Positions 53,216-60,996 of a stretch of DNA of 64,000 nt are shown here, in pieces. Location of the stretch: assembly GCF_900221005.1 (NCBI RefSeq), contig NZ_OBQI01000003.1, positions 310,001 through 374,000 of the forward strand. The letters are read 5' to 3'. Within the stretch, counting starts at the first letter, position 1. Every line of letters begins with the position of its first letter. The notes under the pieces were generated by a model. The model made no database searches. It worked only from the letters and a program-made list of their open reading frames with translations, and had not been told where the DNA came from. Origin of the DNA: Blastococcus aggregatus (GTDB lineage: Bacteria > Actinomycetota > Actinomycetes > Mycobacteriales > Geodermatophilaceae). A program made the position numbers and the translations under genes.

Positions 53216-54019
53216 GTGTCCCTCCCCGGATCGCCCGCCACTCCCCCGGCGGCCCGCGGTCGTTCCCTGACGAAGATCTTCGGCGAGGGCGACACCCGCG
53301 TGGTCGCGCTGGACGGGGTCGACGTCGACTTCCCGCGCGGCCGGTTCACCGCGATCATGGGCCCGTCCGGATCGGGCAAGTCGACGCTCATGCACTGCAT
53401 GGCGGGGCTGGACTCGGTGACCTCCGGCCAGGCGTACATCGGCGACGTCGACCTGAGCACGCTGGACGACAAGGCACTGACCGTGCTCCGCCGCGACCGG
53501 GTCGGCTTCGTCTTCCAGGCCTTCAACCTGCTCCCGACGCTCACCGCGCAGGAGAACATCACGCTGCCGATGGACATCGCCGGCCGCAAGCCCGACCGCG
53601 CCTGGCTGGACACCGTCATCGACACCATCGGCCTGCGGGACCGGCTGGCGCACCGCCCCAGCGAGCTCTCCGGCGGTCAGCAGCAGCGGGTCGCCTGCGC
53701 GCGGGCGCTGGCCGGCCGCCCGGACATCGTCTTCGCCGACGAGCCGACCGGGAACCTGGACTCGCGCAGCGGCGCCGACGTGCTGGACTTCCTGCGTCGC
53801 TCGGTGCGCGAGATGGGGCAGACCGTCGTCATGGTCACGCACGACCCGAAGGCCGCCGGCTACGCGGACCGGGTGCTGTTCCTCGCCGACGGCCGGATCG
53901 TCGACGAGATGCTGGAGCCCACGGCCGAGCGCGTGCTGGAGCGGCTGAAGGCGCTGGACTCCGACGACGGCGCACGGCCGGCCGCCACCGACGCCGCCTC
54001 GCGGGCAGGGGTCCGCTGA
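53216..54019 (+). CDS. ABC transporter ATP-binding protein (MacB/LolD type)
   Basis: 267 residues. Walker A GPSGSGKST, Q-loop FQAFNLLP, signature LSGGQQQR, Walker B DIVFADEPTGNLD and H-loop MVTHDP are complete. ALDGVDVDFPRG and the NLLPTLTAQENI segment are typical of MacB/FtsE-like transporters. It pairs with the FtsX-type permease that starts one base after its stop. Substrates of such pairs include peptides, lipoproteins and lipids. GTG 53216 follows AGGAG. A -10-like TACCGT is at about 53167. Confidence 0.95.
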   Translation: MSLPGSPATPPAARGRSLTKIFGEGDTRVVALDGVDVDFPRGRFTAIMGPSGSGKSTLMHCMAGLDSVTSGQAYIGDVDLSTLDDKALTVLRRDRVGFVFQAFNLLPTLTAQENITLPMDIAGRKPDRAWLDTVIDTIGLRDRLAHRPSELSGGQQQRVACARALAGRPDIVFADEPTGNLDSRSGADVLDFLRRSVREMGQTVVMVTHDPKAAGYADRVLFLADGRIVDEMLEPTAERVLERLKALDSDDGARPAATDAASRAGVR

Positions 54020-54020
54020 C

Positions 54021-56564
54021 GTGTGGCGCACCACCTGGCGCAACCTGCTCGCGCACAAGGTCCGGCTGGCGCTGTCCGGGCTGGCCATCGTGCTCGGCGT
54101 CGCCTTCGTCGTCGGGACGCTGATCTTCACCGACACCCTGAGCAAGACGTTCAACGACCTGTTCAGGAGCACCGCGGCCGACGTCAACGTCACCCGCGCG
54201 GCCGCGTTCGACCAGGGCCTCGAGGGCACCGGCACCGGTGGGACGGCCACCTACGTGCCGGCCGAGCTCGTCGACGAGATCGCGGAGGTCGACGGCGTCG
54301 CGGCCGTCGAGGGGAACGTCCAGGCCGAGGGCGTCTACATCCTCGACGCCGACGGCGAGGTGCTCGACACCGGCGGAGCGCCGGGCATCGGCATCAGCTG
54401 GGACACCGAGGAGTCCCTCTCCCCCACGACGCTCGTCGACGGCCGGGCGGCCGCCGGCCCCGGCGAGGTCATGATCGACACGAACTCGGCGGAGGAGACC
54501 GGCTTCCGGGTGGGCGACACCATCACGCTGCTCACCCCCGGGCCCCGCGTCGAGGCCGAGCTCGTCGGCACCTTCCGCTTCGGCGACTCCGGCGGGCTGG
54601 CCGGCGCCTCGCTGACCGCCTTCGACACGGCGACCGCGCAGGAACTGCTCAGCGAGCCCGGGCAGTTCACCGGCATCGGGGTCGGCGCCGAGGACGGCGT
54701 CGACCCCGACGTGCTGGCCGACCGGGTGGCCGCCGTCGTCGGCTCCGACTACGACGTGAAGACCGCCTCCGAGCAGGCCGAGAGCCTCTCGGCGGACTTC
54801 TCCGAGGCGCTGCAGTTCATCAACATCTTCCTGCTGGTCTTCGCCGGGATCGCGCTGTTCGTCGGCACCTTCATCATCCTCAACACGTTCTCGATGCTGG
54901 TCGCGCAGCGCACCCGCGAGCTGGCGCTGCTGCGCGCTCTGGGCGCCAGCCGTGGCCAGGTGACCCGCTCGGTGCTGGGTGAGGCGCTCGTGGTGGGGGT
55001 CGTCGGCGCCACCGTCGGCCTGGCCGCCGGCTACGGGATCGCCGCGGGGCTGCGCGCGTTGTTCGGCTCGTTCGGCCTGACGCTCGACGGCACCCTGGTC
55101 CTGGCGACCGACACCGTGCTGTGGGGCTACGCCGTGGGCGTCCTGGTGACGCTGGTGTCCGCGTACGTGCCGGCGCGGCGCGCGGCGCGGATGCCCCCCG
55201 TCGCCGCCATGCGCGACGACGTCGTCCACGTGCAGCGCGGGCTGCGCCGGCGCACCGCGCTCGGGGTCGTGCTCTCCCTCGCCGGGCTCGCGGCGCTGGT
55301 GGGCGGCACGCTCTCCGACGACGGCGGGACGGGGGCCTCGCTGGTGGGCCTGGGTGCCCTGGCGCTCATCCTGGGCGTGACCGCGCTCAGCCCGGTGCTC
55401 GCCCAGCCGTTCCTGCGCAGCGTGGGTGCGGTGCTGCCGCGGATCTGGGGCACCACCGGCCGGCTGGCGCAGGAGAATGCGGTCCGCAACCCGCGGCGCA
55501 CCGCCGCCACCGCGTCGGCCCTCATGATCGGGCTGGCTCTGGTCAGCGCGTTCAGCGTCATCGGCGCCTCCACCAACGCCAGCATCGACTCGCTGATCGC
55601 CGGCTCGGTGCGTGCCGAGTACATCGTCTCCAGCGCCGTCGGCCAGCCGTTCAGCCCGGATGTCGCCGAGGAGGTCGGCGACGTCGACGGCGTCGCCGCC
55701 GTCATGCCGCTGCGCTGGGGCCAGGCCCAGCTCGACGGGCAGACCAGCCTGCTCACCGGCGTCGACCCGGACGCGCTCCCCAGGACCGTCGAGCTGAGCT
55801 GGGTCGACGGCTCGGCCGAGGGCCTGGGCGGTGACGGAGTTCTCGTCGACCAGCCCACCGCCGAGGGCCGGGGCTGGGCCGTCGGGGACACCGTGGAGGT
55901 GCTGACCCTCGACAACCGGCAGGAGCAGCTGACGGTCTCCGGCATCTTCGAGACCAACCAGGTCCTCGGCTCCACGGTGGTCTCGATCGACACGCTCGCG
56001 GGCGCCGGCGGGGTCGAGCAGGACCGGTTCCTCTTCGTGGACCTCGCCGACGGGACGTCGCCGGCCGACGTCCGCCCGCAGCTGGACGAGGTGCTCGACG
56101 CCTATCCGATCGTGAACCTCAAGGACCAGACCGAGTTCCAGGACGAGCAGAAGGGCCAGGTCGACCAGCTGCTGCTGCTCATCAACGCGATGCTCGTGCT
56201 GTCGGTGCTCATCGCCGCGCTCGGCATCGTGAACACGCTGGCGATGTCGGTGATCGAGCGGACGCGGGAGATCGGGCTGCTGCGCGCCGTCGGGCTCGGC
56301 CAGGCCCAGCTGCGCCGGATGGTCCGCCTGGAGGCGGTGATCATCTCCGTCTACGGCGCGGTGCTCGGGCTGGTGCTGGGCACGCTGTTCGGCGTGGCGC
56401 TCAGCCGGTCGCTCGCCGACCAGGGCATCACCGAGCTGGCCGTGCCCTATCCGCGGATGGCCGTCTTCCTGCTCGTCGCGGCGCTCATCGGGGTGCTGGC
56501 CGCGGTCTTCCCGGCCCGGCGCGCCGCCAAGCTCCAGGTGCTGGACGCGATCGCCCGGGCGTGA
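54021..56564 (+). CDS. FtsX/MacB-type ABC permease
   Basis: 847 residues. Two FtsX modules: TM1 near 15-40, large periplasmic domain (about 45-255), three helices around 265-400; then a second set with TM near 480-505, periplasmic part (about 515-710) and three helices at the end. NTFSMLVAQRTRELALLRALGASRGQV and NTLAMSVIERTREIGLLRAVG are the conserved coupling segments. It starts one base after the ATPase stop, so it is strictly coupled. It probably exports or extracts a hydrophobic or peptidic substrate; adjacency to the proteases is suggestive only. Confidence 0.93.
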   Translation: MWRTTWRNLLAHKVRLALSGLAIVLGVAFVVGTLIFTDTLSKTFNDLFRSTAADVNVTRAAAFDQGLEGTGTGGTATYVPAELVDEIAEVDGVAAVEGNVQAEGVYILDADGEVLDTGGAPGIGISWDTEESLSPTTLVDGRAAAGPGEVMIDTNSAEETGFRVGDTITLLTPGPRVEAELVGTFRFGDSGGLAGASLTAFDTATAQELLSEPGQFTGIGVGAEDGVDPDVLADRVAAVVGSDYDVKTASEQAESLSADFSEALQFINIFLLVFAGIALFVGTFIILNTFSMLVAQRTRELALLRALGASRGQVTRSVLGEALVVGVVGATVGLAAGYGIAAGLRALFGSFGLTLDGTLVLATDTVLWGYAVGVLVTLVSAYVPARRAARMPPVAAMRDDVVHVQRGLRRRTALGVVLSLAGLAALVGGTLSDDGGTGASLVGLGALALILGVTALSPVLAQPFLRSVGAVLPRIWGTTGRLAQENAVRNPRRTAATASALMIGLALVSAFSVIGASTNASIDSLIAGSVRAEYIVSSAVGQPFSPDVAEEVGDVDGVAAVMPLRWGQAQLDGQTSLLTGVDPDALPRTVELSWVDGSAEGLGGDGVLVDQPTAEGRGWAVGDTVEVLTLDNRQEQLTVSGIFETNQVLGSTVVSIDTLAGAGGVEQDRFLFVDLADGTSPADVRPQLDEVLDAYPIVNLKDQTEFQDEQKGQVDQLLLLINAMLVLSVLIAALGIVNTLAMSVIERTREIGLLRAVGLGQAQLRRMVRLEAVIISVYGAVLGLVLGTLFGVALSRSLADQGITELAVPYPRMAVFLLVAALIGVLAAVFPARRAAKLQVLDAIARA

Positions 56565-56567
56565 CGG

Positions 56568-56606
56568 GGGCCAACGTTCCCCTCCTGGGGTGCGTTGGAC
56601 CCTGCC
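56568..56606 (+). promoter_or_regulatory. Weak DosR-like composite element upstream of the SDR gene
   Basis: GGGCC-AACG-TTCCC (56568-56581) followed at 56598-56606 by GACCCTGCC, one base off the spacing seen in promoters A-C. No TAnnnT -10 lies 17 bases further, so this is a tentative fourth member. Confidence 0.35.
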
Positions 56607-56681
56607 CCGGCCCCGGCCGGGTGGGAGACGGTGCACACGAGGACACGGCGCACCTGCGCCATGTCCCGAGGAGGCCCGCTC

Positions 56682-57773
56682 GTGACCGCTCTTCTGATGA
56701 CCGGCTTTCCCGGACTGCTGGGCTCTGCCCTGCTCCCGCGGCTGCTCACCCGCCGCACGGACGTCCGGGCCGTCTGCCTGGTCCAGGCGCGCCACCGGGC
56801 GACGGCGGAGCACCGGGTCAGCACGATGGAGTCCGACCACCCCGGCCTGCGAGGCCGGATCGAGCTCAGGACCGGTGACATCACCGCACGGGACCTGGGC
56901 CTCGGCCGGAGCGATCTCGACACGCTGCGGGACGTGACGGAGGTCTGGCACCTGGCGGCCGTCTACGACCTGGGCGTCGATGCCCGGACCGCACACCGGG
57001 TCAACGTCGACGGGACGGAACGGGTTCTCGACTTCTGCCGGTCACTGCCCGACCTCCACCGGCTGCAGTACGTGAGCACGTGCTACGTCAGCGGACGGTA
57101 CGAGGGCACCTTCACCGAGGAGTCCCTGGCCGAGGGCCAGTCGTTCCGCAACCACTACGAGGCCAGCAAGTTCGAGGCCGAACTGCGGGTGCGCGCGGCG
57201 ATGGCCGACGGCCTGCCGGCAACCGTGTACCGGCCCGGCATCGTCGTCGGGGACTCCCGCACCGGGGAGACCCAGAAGTACGACGGCCCCTACTTCTTCG
57301 CGTCCTACCTCCAGCGGCTGCCGTTCGTGGCGATCGTCCCCCGGCTGGCCGATCCGGACGAGGTGCGGTTCTGCGTGGTCCCGAAGGACTTCGTCATCGC
57401 GGCGATGGACGAGCTCTCCGTGCTGGACCGCTCGCTCGGGCGGACCTACGCGCTGACCGACCCCCATCCGCCGACGGTGCGGCAGCTCGTCGACACCTTC
57501 GCGGAGCACCTGGGCCGGCGGGTGGTGTGGGTGCCCCTCCCGCTGGGGCCCGTCCGGTTCGTCGTCGGCTCCGTGCCCGGGATCGAGCGCCTCTCCGGCC
57601 TGCCCGCCGAGGCCCTGGAGTACGCCGCGTCCCCGACGACGTACTCCACGGCGAACACGGTCGCCGACCTGGCGGGGACGGGCGTGGAGTGCCCGGCCTT
57701 CGCGAGCTACGCGGACCGCCTCCTGGACTTCATGCACGCCCATCCGGAGATCGATTCCACACCGATGGTCTGA
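56682..57773 (+). CDS. Extended SDR / NAD-binding_4 family oxidoreductase
   Basis: 363 residues. Rossmann start LLMTGFPGLLGSALL, then LAAVYDLGVDARTAHRVNVDGTERVL and the catalytic Tyr159-x3-Lys163 pair (YEASK) mark an extended SDR related to the NAD-binding domain of fatty acyl reductases. It should reduce or oxidise an alcohol/aldehyde or acyl thioester with NAD(P)(H). GTG 56682 has GAGGAGG seven bases ahead; upstream ATG 56661 lacks one. The acyl-ACP-reductase-like gene follows 32 bases later. Joint aldehyde to alcohol conversion is inferred. Confidence 0.85.
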   Translation: MTALLMTGFPGLLGSALLPRLLTRRTDVRAVCLVQARHRATAEHRVSTMESDHPGLRGRIELRTGDITARDLGLGRSDLDTLRDVTEVWHLAAVYDLGVDARTAHRVNVDGTERVLDFCRSLPDLHRLQYVSTCYVSGRYEGTFTEESLAEGQSFRNHYEASKFEAELRVRAAMADGLPATVYRPGIVVGDSRTGETQKYDGPYFFASYLQRLPFVAIVPRLADPDEVRFCVVPKDFVIAAMDELSVLDRSLGRTYALTDPHPPTVRQLVDTFAEHLGRRVVWVPLPLGPVRFVVGSVPGIERLSGLPAEALEYAASPTTYSTANTVADLAGTGVECPAFASYADRLLDFMHAHPEIDSTPMV

Positions 57774-57805
57774 GGACGCCTCAGCCTCACACCTCAGGAG
57801 GTGCC

Positions 57806-59893
57806 ATGCCCGAGTCCGACCCGACACTGGTGGTCGACGTGAGCCTGACCGGCGCGGACCGCGACCACGACGAGCTCGTCACCTTCCTCGACCGCAGCGT
57901 GCGGATCGTCCGCGTGGGAACGGGAGGCGACGTCGCCGCGGCGGAGGAGCTCGTCCGCACGTGGGCCGCCGAGGCGTCCGCGATCGCGGTCACCGGCACC
58001 CGCGAGGGCGGTGCCGACGCGAAGGCTGTCGGCCGGATCCAGCGCGCCACCGCCGCCGTGCCGGTGACCGACGGCCACGCGCTCGGCGACGTGCTCACCG
58101 AGTGGGCGATCCGGCACGTGCAGACCGAGCTGCCGGGCTACTTCACCAACGCGCGGACCGTGGTCCTCGGCGGGACCCACCACGAGCGGGCCACGCGGGT
58201 CCTCCGGGAGTTCACCGCGAACTTCGAGTTCGCCGACCCCCTCCTGCGGCTCGACCTGGCGGCCCGGTTGCACGCCAACCGCCTGCTCGGACTCGCCGTC
58301 GACCTGGGCTCCTGGCCGTTCCGGATGCTGCCGAACCGCGTCCGCGACGTACCCGCCCGGCTGGCCGGACCGGTCGCGGGGCCGGGCACCCGGATCAGCC
58401 ACGCGATGACCCGCAGGGCCGCACGCGACTGCGACGTCGTCGTCGCCACGTTCGACGAGCTGACCGCGTTCGGGCTGGACGACCTCACCGGGAAGACCGT
58501 CGTCACCTCGGCGGTGTCGGAGGCCCGGCTCGCCGACCTGGGCGGCCGCGGGGTCGACATGGTCCTGGACACCACCCCGCAGCCGTTCCCGGGCGTCACG
58601 GTCTCGGCCGCCCTGCTCGAGGCGATGATGCTGGCCCTGGTCTCCGGCCACGACCGCCTGACGGATGACGACCTGCTCGACATGATCGACTCCGCCGGGC
58701 TGCAGCCGCGGATGCTCTACCCGAACGGACCGCGACGGAAGAGCAGGTTCGCCTTCGTCATCCATCCGCTGTCCCAGCAGTTCTTCCGCAACGTGGAGCC
58801 GCTCGGGACGATCGCCCGGTTCTCGCCTCCCCTGTTCATGGACGCGGTGGAGAAGGGGCTGGCCTACCTGCCGCCGATGACCTACAGCCACGTCACGGGC
58901 ATCACCTCGCCCACCGGGGCCCAGGCCGAGGGCTGGCTGATCACCGTGGGCGGCACGCCGAAGGAGCTCATGGCCCACCGGCCGGAGTTCACCTACGCGC
59001 TGCTGCTCCAGGCGGCCGAGATGGCGAAGAAGCTCGGCGCCCAGGTGATGGGGCTCGGCGCGTTCACCAAGGTCGTCGGCGACGCGGGCGTGACGGTGGC
59101 CAAACGAGCTCCCCTGCCCGTCACGACCGGCAACAGCTACAGCGCCTCGGGAGCCCTCTGGGCGGCGCACGAGGCGGTGAACCGGCTCGGCCTCGCCGAG
59201 GTCGACGAGCGGGGACGGATCCACGGCAAGACGATGGTCGTCGGTGCCACCGGATCCATCGGATCGGCCTGTGCGCGCCTGCTGGCGCTGTCCAGCGACG
59301 AGCTCTGGCTGATCTCGCCCGAGACGGCAAAGCTGCTGGCCCTCAAGCACGAGATCGAGCGGGACCACCCACGGGCCCGGCTGCACATCGCCGCCACGCC
59401 GAACGACCACCTCGGCGACATGGACGTGATCGTCACCGCGACCTCCGGGGCCGGCAAGCGGGTGCTCGACATCATGCGGGTGAAGCCCGGCTGCGTGATC
59501 ACCGACATCGCGCTGCCCTCGGACCTCTCGGCGGACGACGTCGCCCGGCGCCCGGACGTGCTGGTCATCCAGTCGGGCGAGATCGAACTGCCCGGGGACG
59601 TGCACATGCGGGACATCGGTCTGCCGCACGGCGTGGCCTACGCGTGCATGGCCGAGACGATCGCGCTGGCCCTCGAGGGGCGGTACGAGACGTTCACGGT
59701 CGGGCGGGCCATCGACTGGGTGAAGGTCAAGGAGATCTACCGGCTCGGCCTCAAGCACGGCATGAAGCTGGCCGCGATCTCCGGCGTCCACGGCGTCCTC
59801 ACCGAGGAGGACTTCGCCCGGGTCCGCGCTCTCGCGCGGGCGAGCCGGCCGGCAGCCGTGGGTGCGTCCGGTTCACCGGACGCACCCGGCTGA
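57806..59893 (+). CDS. Acyl-ACP reductase-like protein with long N-terminal extension
   Basis: 695 residues. The C-terminal half (about 330-680) matches cyanobacterial acyl-ACP reductase by several blocks I remember: TTGNSYSA, nucleotide-binding GATGSIGS (480-487) and AYACMAETIALALEGRYETF with the equivalent of active-site Cys (Cys614). Such enzymes reduce fatty acyl-ACP or -CoA to aldehyde through a thioester. The N-terminal 320 residues are additional, with no family recognised. ATG 57806 has AGGAGG upstream. With the SDR upstream it could provide fatty aldehydes/alcohols, for instance for wax esters made by the WS/DGAT at 9489. Confidence 0.75.
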   Translation: MPESDPTLVVDVSLTGADRDHDELVTFLDRSVRIVRVGTGGDVAAAEELVRTWAAEASAIAVTGTREGGADAKAVGRIQRATAAVPVTDGHALGDVLTEWAIRHVQTELPGYFTNARTVVLGGTHHERATRVLREFTANFEFADPLLRLDLAARLHANRLLGLAVDLGSWPFRMLPNRVRDVPARLAGPVAGPGTRISHAMTRRAARDCDVVVATFDELTAFGLDDLTGKTVVTSAVSEARLADLGGRGVDMVLDTTPQPFPGVTVSAALLEAMMLALVSGHDRLTDDDLLDMIDSAGLQPRMLYPNGPRRKSRFAFVIHPLSQQFFRNVEPLGTIARFSPPLFMDAVEKGLAYLPPMTYSHVTGITSPTGAQAEGWLITVGGTPKELMAHRPEFTYALLLQAAEMAKKLGAQVMGLGAFTKVVGDAGVTVAKRAPLPVTTGNSYSASGALWAAHEAVNRLGLAEVDERGRIHGKTMVVGATGSIGSACARLLALSSDELWLISPETAKLLALKHEIERDHPRARLHIAATPNDHLGDMDVIVTATSGAGKRVLDIMRVKPGCVITDIALPSDLSADDVARRPDVLVIQSGEIELPGDVHMRDIGLPHGVAYACMAETIALALEGRYETFTVGRAIDWVKVKEIYRLGLKHGMKLAAISGVHGVLTEEDFARVRALARASRPAAVGASGSPDAPG

Positions 59894-59995
59894 TCCGGGG
59901 CGCCGGACGCAGCTTCCCGCCCGCTCGTGGCCAGGAGCCTGGACCGGCGGTGCCGGGAGTCCCAGACTGGTCGCCCGCAGGTCAGGAGTTCGCGC

Positions 59996-60979
59996 ATGGA
60001 TCTCGGCATCGATCTGGGTACCGCCACGACGGTGGTGAGCGACGTCCGCCGCGGCATCGTGTACGACGAACCGAGCGTGCTCATCCTGCGGCCGGGCGGG
60101 GGCCGCAGACAGCGCATCCTGGCGGTCGGTCGGGAGGCCGCCGAGCTGGTGGGCCGGGGCCCTGCCCGCTTCGCCGCGGTGCGGCCGCTGCACGACGGGG
60201 TGGTCACCGACCTGGAGACCGCCCGGCTCTACCTGCGCGCCGTCCTGGCCCGGGCGGGGCGGCGGGCCTGGACCCCGACCCGCGCCGTGATCGGGGTGCC
60301 GGCGGACGCCACCTCGCTCGAGGTCCGCGTCCTCCTCGAGGCGGCCGAGGAGGCGGGCATCCGGCCGGTGACGGCGCTGGACGACGCCGTCGCGGGCGCG
60401 GTGGGCTGCGGGCTCGACCCGCTCGAGCGGCGGGTGCACCTGGTCATCGACGTCGGCGGCGGATCGGCCGCGGCGGTGGCCTTCTGCTACGGCGGTGTCC
60501 TGGCCCAGCGGACCAGCAAGGTGGGCGGGGTCGACATGACCGGCGCCGTGGCCCGGTACCTCCGGGAGGAGCACCAGCTCCAGGTGGGCGAGCTGGAGGC
60601 CGAGCGGGTCAAGACCTCCCCCACGGCCGAGGGCGGCCCGCTGGTCGTGCACGGCAGGGACGGCGCGACCGGCCATCCCCGGCTGGTCACCGTGCAGCCG
60701 GCGGAGGTGGCCACCGCGGTGCGGCCGGTCGTGGACGAGATCGTGCGGGCGCTGGGCGGCTGCCTCGACGACCTTCCGCCGCAGGCGCTGGCCGACGTGC
60801 TCGCCGAGGGGGTGCTGGTCTTCGGTGGGGGCGCGCTGATCCAGGGGTTGCCGCAACAGCTGGAGAGCGCGCTCGGCCTGCCGGTCAAGCTCGCCGAGCA
60901 GCCCCTGACCTGCGTGGCCGAAGGCGCCGCCCGGGCGCTGCGCAACCGCCCGCTGCTGGCCGCCTACGGCCGGAACTGA
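59996..60979 (+). CDS. mreB: MreB-like actin-family protein
   Basis: 327 residues. Phosphate 1 loop GIDLGTATTVV, phosphate 2 VIDVGGGSAAAVAF and the adenosine motif VFGGGALIQGLP define an actin-fold ATPase of MreB type. It is slightly shorter than classical MreB; the usual membrane-binding amphipathic N-terminus is minimal (MD). MreB organises cell-wall synthesis along the membrane. Most actinobacteria lack MreB because of polar growth. AGGAG is eight bases before ATG 59996. It is convergent with the RodA/FtsW-PBP fusion gene, which suggests a common role in cell shape or spore-type wall. Confidence 0.82.
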   Translation: MDLGIDLGTATTVVSDVRRGIVYDEPSVLILRPGGGRRQRILAVGREAAELVGRGPARFAAVRPLHDGVVTDLETARLYLRAVLARAGRRAWTPTRAVIGVPADATSLEVRVLLEAAEEAGIRPVTALDDAVAGAVGCGLDPLERRVHLVIDVGGGSAAAVAFCYGGVLAQRTSKVGGVDMTGAVARYLREEHQLQVGELEAERVKTSPTAEGGPLVVHGRDGATGHPRLVTVQPAEVATAVRPVVDEIVRALGGCLDDLPPQALADVLAEGVLVFGGGALIQGLPQQLESALGLPVKLAEQPLTCVAEGAARALRNRPLLAAYGRN

Positions 60980-60996
60980 GCGCGGCCGCGGAGGCG

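Noticed and set aside
53835-56996. 1053-codon minus-strand open frame
   Set aside because: It is antisense to the ABC transporter and permease, with low-complexity His/Arg/Asp-rich sequence and no family motifs; a high-GC shadow frame.
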